Source of the DNA: VRUE01 sp963715625
GTDB lineage: Bacteria; Actinomycetota; Thermoleophilia; Solirubrobacterales; 70-9
NCBI GenBank assembly: GCA_963715625.1
Contig: OY970260.1
Span: 1,054,001-1,118,000, forward strand
Direction: 5' to 3'
Length of the DNA: 64,000 bases
Shown: one piece after another, positions 44,755-52,964 of the stretch
Layout: each line of letters starts with the position of its first letter
Numbering within the stretch: position 1 is the stretch's first letter
Notes under the pieces: model-generated
The model's database searches: none
Seen by the model: only the letters and a program-made list of their open reading frames with translations
What the model was told of the DNA's origin: nothing
Position numbers and translations under genes: made by a program

Positions 44755-45606
44755 CTATTCGAATTCGGCCTCGACCGACTTGGCCTCGTCCATCGTCACC
44801 GTGCAGGTGCCGGTGCCCGAGCAGCTCGCTCCCGACCAGCCGGCAAAGGTGGATCCCTTGCCGGCCTGAACGGTCGCGGTGAGAACCACGACGGTGCCGT
44901 CGTGGAAGTCAGCTGCCTGCGAGCTGCAGACGATGCCGCAGTTGACCCCCGCCGGCGAGCTCTTGACCGTGCCCTGGCCCCCGCCTTTCTTGGCCAAGCT
45001 GAGGCTGTATCTGTCGTCTTCGGTGAAGAGGGCTTTGACTTCGCGGTCTTTGTCCATCGTCACTTCGCAAGAGCCGGAGCCGGTGCAGTCCCCGAGCCAT
45101 TCGACGAAGTGGAAGTGCTTGGACGGAGCCTGGTTGAGTTTGACTTTGGTGCCTTCTTTGAAGCCGGCCGCGGTGGTCGAGCAGTTGGCCAGGCAGAGGA
45201 TGCCGCCCGGATAGCTGGTCACCTTGCCGAGGCCGGAGCCCGCCGCTTTGGAGACCGTGAGCTCGGGGGCGCCTATGAAAGTCACGACGACCGCTTTCCC
45301 TGTGCCCACGGTCGCTGTGCACTGACTCCCAACGACCGAGGCGCAGCCATTCCAGCTGACGAAGACCGCGGCCGGGTCCGGGATCGCTGTCAGCGTGGCT
45401 TTTGGCCCTGGCAGTTCGACTTCACAAGAGGGTGGGAAGCAGGTGCCCCATCCCGGTATATACACCGAGCCGGGGCCTTTGATGATCACGGTAAGGGTGC
45501 TGCCTTCCCCTTCGCTGCTGATCAGCAGCGCCACTGCCGCGCTCGGCAGCGCCAGCGCCAAGGAGGCCAGGAGGACTGCGACCGCCCTGAATCGGAGGAG
45601 TTTCAC
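44755..45606 (-). CDS. Secreted protein with three InlB/beta-repeat-like units
   Basis: The 283-residue product has a signal peptide (VAVLLASLALALPSAAVA) and then repeated units. Their pattern is G-x-V-x-S-x-P-x-G-I-x-C, a cysteine pair, GT-x-V-x-L-x-A, F-x-x-W-x-G, C-x-G-x-G-x-C-x-V-TMD and a final F. Examples are FVEWLGDCTGSGSCEVTMD and FAGWSGASCSGTGTCTVTMD. Cysteines are paired within each unit, suggesting disulphide-stabilised beta domains on the cell surface. Such repeats are found in many secreted bacterial proteins of unknown role. GTG start 45606 has TAGAGT six nucleotides upstream. Confidence 0.82.
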   Translation of the reverse strand: MKLLRFRAVAVLLASLALALPSAAVALLISSEGEGSTLTVIIKGPGSVYIPGWGTCFPPSCEVELPGPKATLTAIPDPAAVFVSWNGCASVVGSQCTATVGTGKAVVVTFIGAPELTVSKAAGSGLGKVTSYPGGILCLANCSTTAAGFKEGTKVKLNQAPSKHFHFVEWLGDCTGSGSCEVTMDKDREVKALFTEDDRYSLSLAKKGGGQGTVKSSPAGVNCGIVCSSQAADFHDGTVVVLTATVQAGKGSTFAGWSGASCSGTGTCTVTMDEAKSVEAEFE

Positions 45607-45688
45607 ATGGTCACTCTAACCTGGGTTTTCAAAAAAAGAAGGGGAAGTTTTCGGAAAACCCGCATCCCGTACCCAGTGGTGGGCGAGG

Positions 45689-46378
45689 TCAGCGGGGGGG
45701 TGAAAAGGTGCGGCGCTCGAGCTGGGCGGTCCGGGCCTGCGCCAGCTCGGGATCGGTGACACCGCCGAGGACGAAGGCGTCGATGCTCTCCTCCGGGCAG
45801 AGCTGCCGGCGCAGGCGCTCGAGGATCTGCGGCTCGCTCAGCTCGGCGAAGCGGCGGTCGCGGGCCGGGACGGCGACGAGGGCGGCCTCGTTCCCGTCGG
45901 CCAGCAGGCAGCCGTGGCGGCTGATGTAGGCGGAGAGCTGCGTGACCGCGTCGCCGTTGTGGAGCTCGCAGGTCGCGGTGTCGAGGGAGGTCAGCTCGTA
46001 GTTGGGCTCGGTCGCCGAGACCAGCCGCAGCTGCTCGGCGGTGAGGTGGATTATCGCCACCCTCACCGAGGTCCCGGGGCTGCGCTGGAGCGTTGCCGGC
46101 ACCGCTCCGTAGGCCGCGAAGTGCGCTGAGTAGACCACGTCGAAGTCGTGCAGCCAGGCCGGCTCGACCAGGACCGGGTCGGCGCTGAGGGCGAGCTTGC
46201 GAGCGAGCTGTTCGGGCGAGGCGTTGGAGCCGTAGACGAGGAGCCGCGAGCGCTGCTCCCGGTCGATCTCGGCCTCCGCCGGGTCGAGGGTGCGATGCCC
46301 CTGCTGCACGAAGGGGCGCGCTGGCACCGCGTAGGGGTAGCGCATCGCGCGCTCCAGAATCTCGCTGTCCTCGCTCAT
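45689..46378 (-). CDS. Gamma-glutamylcyclotransferase-like protein
   Basis: The 229-residue product contains LLVYGSNASPEQLARKL (about residues 46-62), the YGSN phosphate/substrate loop of the GGCT fold. It is followed by LHDFDVVYSAHFAAYGAVPATL and IIHLTAEQLRLVSATEPNY, which fit the rest of that fold. Proteins of this type release 5-oxoproline from gamma-glutamyl compounds or act on related substrates; the exact reaction is uncertain. It is divergent from ymdB, with a 41-nt gap. Confidence 0.72.
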   Translation of the reverse strand: MSEDSEILERAMRYPYAVPARPFVQQGHRTLDPAEAEIDREQRSRLLVYGSNASPEQLARKLALSADPVLVEPAWLHDFDVVYSAHFAAYGAVPATLQRSPGTSVRVAIIHLTAEQLRLVSATEPNYELTSLDTATCELHNGDAVTQLSAYISRHGCLLADGNEAALVAVPARDRRFAELSEPQILERLRRQLCPEESIDAFVLGGVTDPELAQARTAQLERRTFSPPR

Positions 46379-46405
46379 CGCCTACACCCTTGCGCATTTC
46401 GCAGC

Positions 46406-46411
46406 TAGGGT
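46406..46411 (+). promoter_or_regulatory. Putative -10 box of ymdB
   Basis: TAGGGT lies 8 nt before ATG 46420, again implying a leaderless transcript. No Shine-Dalgarno sequence is present. Confidence 0.4.
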
Positions 46412-46419
46412 CAGTCGCC

Positions 46420-47199
46420 ATGAGACTGCTCTTCATCGGCGACGTGGTCGGCGGCCCGGGACGGCGAGGGCTTCACGCCGCGATGCCGGGACTGCGCGAG
46501 CGCTGCGCCCCGGATATGGTGATCGTCAACGGCGAGAACTCCGCCGGCGGGATGGGGGTCACCGAGAAGACCGCGAAAGCACTCTTCGACGCCGGCGCCG
46601 ACGCGATCACCACCGGCAACCACGTCTACCGCCACCGCGAGGCCTACGACTACCTCAACCGCAGCGACCGGGTCGTGCGGCCCGCCAACTACCCCCACGC
46701 CAACCCGGGCCGCGGCTACACGGTTCTCGAGGTCGCCGGCAAGCGGGTCGGCGTGATCAACCTCAGCGGCGCGATCGGTCTCACCGTCGCCCGCTCGCCG
46801 TTCCACGAGGCCGACAGCATCCTCGAGAAGATCGAGTGCGACTTCGCGATCGTCGACTTCCACGCCGAGGTGACCAGCGAGAAGGTGGCGATGGGCTGGC
46901 ACCTCGACGGCCGCGTCGCCGCCGTGCTCGGCACCCATACCCACGTGCCCACCGCAGACGCGCGGGTGCTGCCGCAGGGCACGGCCTTCATCTCCGACGT
47001 GGGGATGACCGGGTCGCGGACCAGCGTGCTGGGCGTGAAGCCAGAGCTGATCCTGGAGGCGCTGATCACCCAGATGCCGGTCAAGTTCGAGACCGCCACC
47101 GAGGACATCTGGGTGATGGGCGCGGTGGTCGAGGTGAACGAGGCAGGGCTGGCCGACTCGATCGAGCAGGTGATGGTGCCGGCGTCAAACAGCCCGTAG
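46420..47199 (+). CDS. ymdB: YmdB-family metallophosphoesterase
   Basis: This family hydrolyses 2',3'-cyclic nucleotides and influences RNA turnover and biofilm formation in Bacillus. The 259-residue product starts RLLFIGDVVGGPGRRGL, with the first metal-binding aspartate. NGENSAGGMGVT, ITTGNHVYRHRE, IVDFHAEVTSEK and GTHTHVPTADARVLP supply the remaining metal ligands. I set the start at ATG 46420 from the family N-terminus and the -10 box; an in-frame ATG at 46390 adds an atypical leader. Confidence 0.93.
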   Translation: MRLLFIGDVVGGPGRRGLHAAMPGLRERCAPDMVIVNGENSAGGMGVTEKTAKALFDAGADAITTGNHVYRHREAYDYLNRSDRVVRPANYPHANPGRGYTVLEVAGKRVGVINLSGAIGLTVARSPFHEADSILEKIECDFAIVDFHAEVTSEKVAMGWHLDGRVAAVLGTHTHVPTADARVLPQGTAFISDVGMTGSRTSVLGVKPELILEALITQMPVKFETATEDIWVMGAVVEVNEAGLADSIEQVMVPASNSP

Positions 47200-47228
47200 C
47201 GCTGCTTTTGCCGTCTGGGTTGTTAGGC

Positions 47229-47480
47229 TCACCCATCGAAGACCGACCCGCCCACTACGGTGGACTCGACCAGGTAGCCCAGCACCGCTCGCCCCTGCAG
47301 GCGGCAGGTCTCGTTGACCGAGAGGATCCGCTCGATCCAGCGGTTGCCCTGTTCGGACTGCGTGCCGCCCTGGACCTTGCGCATGATGACTGGTGTGCCT
47401 GAGTGCCCTCTCCGCAGTGTTATTCGTGGGGGAGACGTTGGGCACCTCGCAGAAGGTCCAGAGCCAAGAAAAGGCTGTCC
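47229..47480 (-). pseudogene. IS66-type transposase C-terminal remnant (frameshifted)
   Basis: Read on the minus strand, one frame gives LWTFCEVPNVSPTNNTAERA, and a second frame continues IMRKVQGGTQSEQGNRWIER, ILSVNETCRLQGRAVLGYL, ending at TGA 47229-47231. Joined, these match the conserved end of IS66-family transposases (PxNNxAERAxR, then GGTxSExGxR and TCRxQG). A frameshift lies near 47393-47400. Nothing upstream of the NN motif region is recognisable, and no terminal repeats are visible, so only a fossil is left. It lies between ymdB and the repeat-containing secreted protein. Confidence 0.8.
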
Positions 47481-47579
47481 TCAGCGGGAACTCTTTACTT
47501 CGACCGTTTGAGCCAGACTTCGCTACTTCCAGGTGATAGCCTGCCGCAGGCACTGAATTTGAGGCGGGCGGATTCACTT

Positions 47580-48908
47580 TTGAAACCATCTTTCGGGGGA
47601 GTGGGCTGTGCCACGCGCATTGCGATTCTCCTCGCGGTGTCGCTTTCTGCGGTGGTCTGCTCACCTGCGAGCGCTTCCGCCCGGAGCGACTTCACCAACG
47701 GGGCGATCGTCAAGGCCGCGAAGGGCAACAAGAGTTTCGTCGGCTGGTGTCGGGTATTTGTCAACCAGGCAGTGCTGGAGGCCAGCAACGGGAAAGTCAA
47801 AACCAACGCCTCGCTCGGCGGTTACAACGGCGCATTCAAGAGGGCCGGCGGCGACAAGGTGAACGCCGAGAAGGCCGTGGCTGGCGACATCATCCAGGTG
47901 TTTCCGAATGGAGTGTCGGACACCAACCCCTCTCGCTTCTACCCCCTGCACACGGCAATCATCCTCAAGAACAACAGCGGCGGAAGCTTCAACGTGATTG
48001 ACGCGAACTTCGGCGGCAAAGGACCCTGGAGCGGTTACGACGGAAGAGTTCGAGAACATGTTTTCAACCCGTTTTCGTTCGCCGGCAAACGCGGCTTTGT
48101 CACCATCTGGCGTCTCGGGAGGGTGAGCAAGCCTTCGAAACCGAAACCGAAACCCAAACCGAAACCCAAACCGAAACCAGGGCCGCCGGCCCCGGCCGCA
48201 ACTGGCGACTCGACCGGGGTCTTCTTCCCCTGGGACAACAGCTTCCACCTGAGCAATGCGCTGGCGCCGGGTTCCTCCAACTACATCTTTGCCCGTGGGG
48301 AGCCCGGCTCGATCCCCGTCGTCGGCGACTGGGACGGCGATGGGCGCGATTCCACGGGCGTGTATTACCCCTGGGATCAGACCTGGCACCTGCGCAACGA
48401 GCTCAGCGCCGGCCCATCGCAGTACATCTTCAAGCGCGGCCAGCCGAACTCGGCGCCGGTCACGGGTGACTGGGACGGCGACGGCAAGGACTCGACCGGA
48501 GTCTTCTTCCCCTGGGACAACAGCTTCCACCTGAGCAATGCGCTGGCGCCGGGTTCCTCCAACTACATCTTTGCCCGTGGGGAGCCCGGCTCGATCCCCG
48601 TCGTCGGCGACTGGGACGGCGATGGGCGCGATTCCACGGGCGTGTATTACCCCTGGGATCAGACCTGGCACCTGCGCAACGAGCTCAGCGCCGGCCCATC
48701 GCAGTACATCTTCAAGCGCGGCCAGCCGAACTCGGCGCCGGTCACGGGTGACTGGGACGGCGACGGCAAGGACTCGACCGGAGTCTTCTTCCCCTGGGAC
48801 AACAGCTTCCACCTGAGCAATGCGCTGGCGCCGGGTTCCTCCAACTACATCTTTGCCCGTGGGGAGCCCGGCTCGATCCCCGTCGTCGGCGACTGGGACG
48901 GTCTTTAG
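47580..48908 (+). CDS. Secreted CHAP/NlpC-like protein with tandem beta repeats
   Basis: The product (about 442 residues from TTG 47580; GTG 47601 is an alternative) has a signal peptide ending near SPASASA. A domain of about 140 residues follows, with a cysteine in FVGWCRVFVNQAV, GDIIQVF, a histidine in YPLHTAIILKN, and DANFGG. This Cys-His-Asp order fits CHAP or NlpC/P60-like peptidoglycan amidases. Next comes a KPKPKP linker that would span the wall, then units beginning DSTGVFFPWD or DSTGVYYPWD and ending GDWDGDG, repeated in two alternating 47-residue forms. The last unit breaks at GDWDGL where the gene runs into foreign sequence, so the C-terminus is truncated. Confidence 0.8.
   Translation: MKPSFGGVGCATRIAILLAVSLSAVVCSPASASARSDFTNGAIVKAAKGNKSFVGWCRVFVNQAVLEASNGKVKTNASLGGYNGAFKRAGGDKVNAEKAVAGDIIQVFPNGVSDTNPSRFYPLHTAIILKNNSGGSFNVIDANFGGKGPWSGYDGRVREHVFNPFSFAGKRGFVTIWRLGRVSKPSKPKPKPKPKPKPKPGPPAPAATGDSTGVFFPWDNSFHLSNALAPGSSNYIFARGEPGSIPVVGDWDGDGRDSTGVYYPWDQTWHLRNELSAGPSQYIFKRGQPNSAPVTGDWDGDGKDSTGVFFPWDNSFHLSNALAPGSSNYIFARGEPGSIPVVGDWDGDGRDSTGVYYPWDQTWHLRNELSAGPSQYIFKRGQPNSAPVTGDWDGDGKDSTGVFFPWDNSFHLSNALAPGSSNYIFARGEPGSIPVVGDWDGL
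48207..48902 (+). repeat. 282-bp tandem repeat inside a secreted-protein gene
   Basis: Units 48207-48488 and 48489-48770 are almost identical at the DNA level, and a third partial unit (48771-48902) follows. Each unit encodes two related 47-residue beta repeats. Near-identity including third codon positions indicates recent duplication or ongoing gene conversion, so copy number may vary between strains or be miscounted by short-read assembly. Confidence 0.95.
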
Positions 48909-49138
48909 CGACTTTCCCCCAGCGCGGGCGGCGGCGATCGCCTCGCGCTGCTCGGCGCTGGCAAACAGGTAGCGGTTGGTCTCGGCGAGGCCGCTGAGGT
49001 CTTGGACCGTCCTCGTCGAGGTGGGGGATGCGGATTACGCGCCGCTGAAGCCTCCACCATCACGCAACTGAGCACGTAAGTATGTGACCCACGCCCCTTT
49101 CCATCATCGCCGGACTCATCTACATATGCAAGTAGCAT
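48905..49138 (-). pseudogene. DUF3800-type protein N-terminal remnant
   Basis: On the minus strand, from ATG 49138, the product begins MLLAYVDESGDDG and continues GSHTYVLSCVMVEAS, the typical opening of DUF3800 proteins, which often travel with mobile or defence elements. After about 35 residues the frame loses similarity; a shifted frame reads LSGLAETNRYLFASAEQREA. So the gene is broken by frameshift and deletion. It abuts the truncated end of the tandem-repeat secreted protein, marking a rearrangement junction. The rest of 48909-49153 holds nothing else. Confidence 0.65.
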
Positions 49139-49153
49139 GGCGATGGCTTACAC

Positions 49154-50812
49154 TTACTCGAAGCGCGATGCCTTACACTCATTGTGGCTATCGCATTTCT
49201 CCGAGTTAGAAATGCCGACAAGGTAAAGAGGATAAAACCAGACGATGTAGAGGTAGAACCAGTGGTGCATCGTCAACTGGAGGCCGATCAGCAGCGCGGC
49301 CCCCAACGCCGCCACTTGGAAGAGGTGCTTTTGCCTGGGGCGGAAGGCGAAGAGCAAGGAGAGGGCGGCGACTGCTGCGAGGATTGCGGTTCGCAGGGGT
49401 TCCAGCCAAGCTACCTGTCCCCAGATGCTGAATGGGGAGCTCCTCCCCGCCTGGTAACCGATCGTTCGGTCGTAGAACGTGTGCAGGCCGGGATCGATCG
49501 CGGGCCACAGCATGACTGCCACCGTGGTAATTGCGAATGCAATTACAAACGCAACTGCCGCGGGTGGCGTCGTAGGGGGAACCGCCCCCGAGGATGCTTT
49601 AGCGACCGCAGGGGGCGGTGGGTCCCCTGCGGCGACAGGACCCGCGGGCCAAGGCCGGTACGTCGCCAGCATCGGCACCAACACCGCCGGGGCAAACTTG
49701 GCCAGAGTGGCCAGTGCCGCCATCACACCACGGGCCGCTGGGCGGGCGAGCACCAGGAGCGTGGCAACCAGCAGCATCGCCACCAGGGTGTCGTTGGAGT
49801 TGGAGAGCAGGGCGAAGGCCGTGTAGGGATAGGCAGCCCAGCCGAAGGCGAGGGTTGCGGCGAGCTTGTTGCCGTCCGGTCCAGGTCGAATTCGGCGACC
49901 GAGCAGGATCAGCAGGGCGAAGGTCGCGAGATCGAAGAAGACGGCGGCACCGTGGGCGGCGGGGAGATCGTCCCAGCTGCCCGACCAGGGCCAGATCGCC
50001 TCGAAGGGGACATAGGCGAGGTAGTTGACCGGGCCGTAGGTGTCGCCCTGGGAGACGTCCTCGGGGAAGTTGCCGTAGATCGGCTCGCCGTGGGCGATGC
50101 GGCTGGCTCCGACCTCGCTGGCGTAGCCGACGTCGATCACGCCCGAGTCCGCCATGTTGAGCCCGACCCGGAAGCCGATCAGAAAAAGGGCGGCGACGAG
50201 CAGCCAGGGGGCCGGCCAGACCGGGCGGAGCCCTTCGCCGCCGCTGCGCAGGCCGATCCACAGCGCACGGCCGAAGAGGTAGGCGAGCGGCACGTACTGG
50301 AGCGGGACCGAGACGCCGATCTCGGCCCGGTTGAAGAAGAGGTGGGAGACGCCGAAGCCGAGCAGGAAGAGGAGGTCGAGGTTGGCGAGGCGGCGCACTC
50401 GCCGCCAGTCGAGGAGGCCGAGGAGGAAGACCGCGCAGAGTGGCAGGAAGACGTAGGGGGCGTTGAGCTTGTGGCCGAAGGCGCCCGGGTAGCCGCGCGC
50501 CATCTTCCAGGCAACCTGGTGCCCGGTCCACGACTCGCGCACGTCGCCGGTCGCCGGGTCAACGATCACCAAGGCGACCTCGTCGTCGTCGGCGAAGTAG
50601 GCGACCTCCCAGTTGCCGTCAAGCTTCGCGGCGTTATGAGTCAGGCCGGCGTTCTTTTCGCGCTGATCGATGACGTTTGGGTCGCGGTTCGCCACTCGGA
50701 CCGCCTCCTCAGCCCCCACCCCGGCGCTAGCTGTCGCCGGCAGCATCCACGTTGCGCAGAGAGCGAGGAGGAGAGCTGCTGCTCCCGCGCTGACTGCACC
50801 CACTCGCCTCAC
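49154..50812 (-). CDS. GT87-like integral membrane glycosyltransferase with repeat insertion
   Basis: The product (552 residues from GTG 50812) has a signal-anchor helix, an extracytoplasmic domain (about 40-125), then many membrane helices. GDTYGPVNYLAYVPFEAIWP, FALLSNSNDTLVAMLLVATL and ALATLAKFAPAVLVPML resemble polyprenyl-linked mannosyltransferases of the GT87/DUF2029 type. Between two helices is a stretch, GPVAAGDPPPPAVAKASSG with AVPPTTPP, encoded by the 82-bp family C repeat read in frame. The last residues (SNSEKCDSHNECKASRFE) lie in less GC-rich DNA next to the rearranged zone and may replace the original C-terminus. The start overlaps the stop of the upstream phosphodiesterase gene (GTGA). 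Confidence 0.8.
   Translation of the reverse strand: MRRVGAVSAGAAALLLALCATWMLPATASAGVGAEEAVRVANRDPNVIDQREKNAGLTHNAAKLDGNWEVAYFADDDEVALVIVDPATGDVRESWTGHQVAWKMARGYPGAFGHKLNAPYVFLPLCAVFLLGLLDWRRVRRLANLDLLFLLGFGVSHLFFNRAEIGVSVPLQYVPLAYLFGRALWIGLRSGGEGLRPVWPAPWLLVAALFLIGFRVGLNMADSGVIDVGYASEVGASRIAHGEPIYGNFPEDVSQGDTYGPVNYLAYVPFEAIWPWSGSWDDLPAAHGAAVFFDLATFALLILLGRRIRPGPDGNKLAATLAFGWAAYPYTAFALLSNSNDTLVAMLLVATLLVLARPAARGVMAALATLAKFAPAVLVPMLATYRPWPAGPVAAGDPPPPAVAKASSGAVPPTTPPAAVAFVIAFAITTVAVMLWPAIDPGLHTFYDRTIGYQAGRSSPFSIWGQVAWLEPLRTAILAAVAALSLLFAFRPRQKHLFQVAALGAALLIGLQLTMHHWFYLYIVWFYPLYLVGISNSEKCDSHNECKASRFE
49562..49643 (+). repeat. 82-bp repeat, family C copy 2, inside a coding sequence
   Basis: It matches 14829-14910 at nearly every position and is the reverse complement of 60659-60740 apart from a few bases. 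It lies wholly inside the GT87-like gene and keeps its frame open. Short flanks CCGC (left) and GCGG (right) pair with each other and differ from the flanks of the other copies. 82 is not a multiple of three, so the frame is restored by the flanking bases or by an adjustment at insertion. Confidence 0.85.
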
Positions 50813-52335
50813 CTCAGGCCGAAGTGGTCGTACACGACCGGCGCCACGTCGCGGAGGGCCCACTGAGGTCGCGTAGCCGGGTCATCGGGGCCGCATCCCA
50901 CGAAAAGCAGCGGGCCGAGCGAATCGCCGGCGTGCAGGGAGCCGTGGCTGCCGCCGCCGGCGTGGGAGACGCCGCCCCAGTCGACCGCCTCGTAGCCGGG
51001 GGCGAGGGAGAGGACGAAGTCGCCGGCGTGCGGCGAGCTCAGCGCAGACCAGACGCGGGCGAGGGGATCGGGGTAGGCGTCGCTGCTGAGGATGCCGTCC
51101 TCGATAGCGGCTTCCAGGGCGGCGAGGTCGCCGTCGAGGGCCCAGCCACCGCCACGAAGGTCGGACGCCTCGCTGCCGGGACGGAAGCGGAGGCGGCAAC
51201 CGCGGCGTTCCACCACCGCCCACGCGCCGGGAGCAGGCGTGCCCGGCTCGTCACGCAGCAGCGGCCCCCCCTCGGGAGTCTCCAGCCGGCAGACGAGATC
51301 GACGCCTTCAATCGCCACCAGCGCCTCGCGCACGGCATCGGGGTCGAGGCGATCTCCCCCCGCCGGCAGCAGGTAGACGTGGGCCGCCCGGGCCGTCGGG
51401 CTGACCGCGAGCTGGGCCCGCTCGGGCTCGGGATCCGAGGGCTGCAGCACCGGCCACTCGCGGCCGAGCAGCTCGGTCAGGGGCAGGCCGCGGTGGACCG
51501 CCGTCTGCGCGTGGTCGGCAAGCAGGATCAGGGCGTGCTCGGCGAGAAAGCGATCGAGGCCCCCGCCCGCCTCGACCACCTTGGCGAGACAGCCGTCCAC
51601 CTTGGCGATCGACTCGACCGTCGCCTCCGGCCCGTGGCGGTGGGAGTAGCTGTCGTTGTCGGGCAGGGAGAGGAGCAGGAAGTCGAAGTTGCCGGCCTTG
51701 ACCAGCTCCGCCGCGCAGCAGGCCGAGTAGCCGTCGCGCGTCCCCGGGATCGAGGTCGATTTGCAGGGAACCTCGCTGCTCGCGTAGAGGTCGCCGTAGA
51801 AGAGCTCGGCGGGGCCCCAGGTGTGGTGACGGAACTTGAGCCTGGTGGCGTCGACCGCGCGGCGCAACAGCCCCTCCAGCGAGACCTGGTGGCGATGGCG
51901 CCCGCGATAGATCAGGAACGGCGTGCAGGCGGTCCTCGCCCCCGCGTCGTCCAGCCGCTCGAAGAGCGTCTCGGCGGCCGGGTTGAGGTGCGCCAGGTTC
52001 ATGTTGTAGACCAGGTCGTAGAGAGCGCGGAAGATGCCGAACGCCCGGCTCGCCTCGAGCGAGGATCCGTACTCGACGTAGCGCCGCTCGAGCCGGTGGT
52101 ACCAGTTCATGCCGCTGATCCAGTGGCCGTCCGCGGCGAGGCCGGTGACCATCTCGGCGCAGGCGACCGGGGTCACCGAGGGGAAGCTGGAGACGCAGTC
52201 GGGCACCAGCACCCCCCGTTCGAGCAGCGCGCCGAAGGTGGGGGCGCGTCCCTCGTCGACGGCCCGGAGCAGCATGTCCGTGCGCAGCGAGTCGACGTAG
52301 GTGAGAACCAGCTTCTTCTCGGGCACCGCCGCCAA
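50809..52335 (-). CDS. Type I phosphodiesterase / alkaline phosphatase superfamily protein
   Basis: The 508-residue product belongs to the alkaline phosphatase superfamily. YVDSLRTDML holds the first metal-binding aspartate, SSFPSVTPVACAEMVTGL the nucleophile threonine, SLPDNDSYSHRHG and ILLADHAQTAV further ligands (D, H and DH), and GGGSHGSLHAGD the last histidine. No signal peptide or lipobox is apparent, so it may act in the cytoplasm unless the start is wrong. It could hydrolyse nucleotide or phosphoglycerol substrates. It is coupled by a 4-nt overlap to the membrane glycosyltransferase gene. Confidence 0.85.
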   Translation of the reverse strand: MAAVPEKKLVLTYVDSLRTDMLLRAVDEGRAPTFGALLERGVLVPDCVSSFPSVTPVACAEMVTGLAADGHWISGMNWYHRLERRYVEYGSSLEASRAFGIFRALYDLVYNMNLAHLNPAAETLFERLDDAGARTACTPFLIYRGRHRHQVSLEGLLRRAVDATRLKFRHHTWGPAELFYGDLYASSEVPCKSTSIPGTRDGYSACCAAELVKAGNFDFLLLSLPDNDSYSHRHGPEATVESIAKVDGCLAKVVEAGGGLDRFLAEHALILLADHAQTAVHRGLPLTELLGREWPVLQPSDPEPERAQLAVSPTARAAHVYLLPAGGDRLDPDAVREALVAIEGVDLVCRLETPEGGPLLRDEPGTPAPGAWAVVERRGCRLRFRPGSEASDLRGGGWALDGDLAALEAAIEDGILSSDAYPDPLARVWSALSSPHAGDFVLSLAPGYEAVDWGGVSHAGGGSHGSLHAGDSLGPLLFVGCGPDDPATRPQWALRDVAPVVYDHFGLR

Positions 52336-52362
52336 TCATCCTCAATTCGCGGGGGTGGCTGG

Positions 52363-52477
52363 GAGACCATCCCGGTGGGGGTTCCACTTAACTTTTTCGA
52401 GGATCGGGAATTGCTGGACGCGCGGGCGAGCGGCGGCGAAAAAGTACAAGACGTTCCACCCCCACCGGGATGGTCTC
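52363..52477. repeat. Hairpin repeat, family B copy 2
   Basis: Perfect 20-nt arms (52363-52382 and 52458-52477). Inside are CTTAACTTTTTCG on the left and CGAAAAAGTACAAG on the right, the reverse complement of the blocks in copies 1 and 3, with an unrelated 36-nt loop. The right arm ends on the last base of the stop codon (TAG, minus strand) of the 52477-52911 gene. It separates that gene from the start of the phosphodiesterase. Confidence 0.82.
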
Positions 52478-52911
52478 TAACGGAGGACTCGCAGCCCGGC
52501 GTGTTTGCGACGGGCGCGGCGGCGGCGTGAGATGCCGAGCCAGACTAGGGCTGCGACGACGAGCAGGACCGCCGGCTTGATCAGCAGCGTGATCGCGACC
52601 ACGACGAGGGCGGCGAGCGAGACGAGGAAGGCGAGGGCACCCGAGCCGCTGCCCTCGCGCCGCCCGGCGCCGCTGACGACATCGCTGACGATCAGGCAGG
52701 CGAAGACGGCTCCGGCGATGCAGAACAGGGCGCCGGCCACCGTGCCGACGTCGGCCGTCCCGGCGAGCAGGGCGCCGGCCACAAGGCCGATCGCGGCGGC
52801 GAGGATCGTCATCCGGCCGCGGGCGGAGCCGTGCGTGCCGGTGGTTCCGGCAAGCATCCCGATCGCGATGCCGATGCCGAGCTCGAGGCAGATTCCCGAG
52901 AAAGATCCCAC
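52477..52911 (-). CDS. Small integral membrane protein, unknown function
   Basis: The 144-residue product has four hydrophobic segments: LELGIGIAIGMLAG, MTILAAAIGLVAGALLAG, VAGALFCIAGAVFACLIV and FLVSLAALVVVAITLLIK with LLVVAALVWLGI. An arginine/lysine-rich C-terminus (SRRRRARRKHAG) would face the cytoplasm. I recognise no family. It is divergent from the aminotransferase gene with a 53-nt gap. Confidence 0.7.
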   Translation of the reverse strand: MGSFSGICLELGIGIAIGMLAGTTGTHGSARGRMTILAAAIGLVAGALLAGTADVGTVAGALFCIAGAVFACLIVSDVVSGAGRREGSGSGALAFLVSLAALVVVAITLLIKPAVLLVVAALVWLGISRRRRARRKHAGLRVLR

Positions 52912-52964
52912 GCGGGAAACCTAGCTTCCCGGGCGAGACGGCGCCAATTCGGCACACTGTCCCC

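Noticed and set aside
45620..45665. Hairpin with GGGTTTTC and GAAAACCC beside an A-rich run as an intrinsic terminator
   Set aside because: The stem is short and the A/U run lies inside rather than after the hairpin on the relevant strand, so support is weak.
47403..47579. In-frame extension of the secreted CHAP-like protein upstream of 47580
   Set aside because: It would read back through the IS66 remnant and give an N-terminus without a signal peptide at the end.
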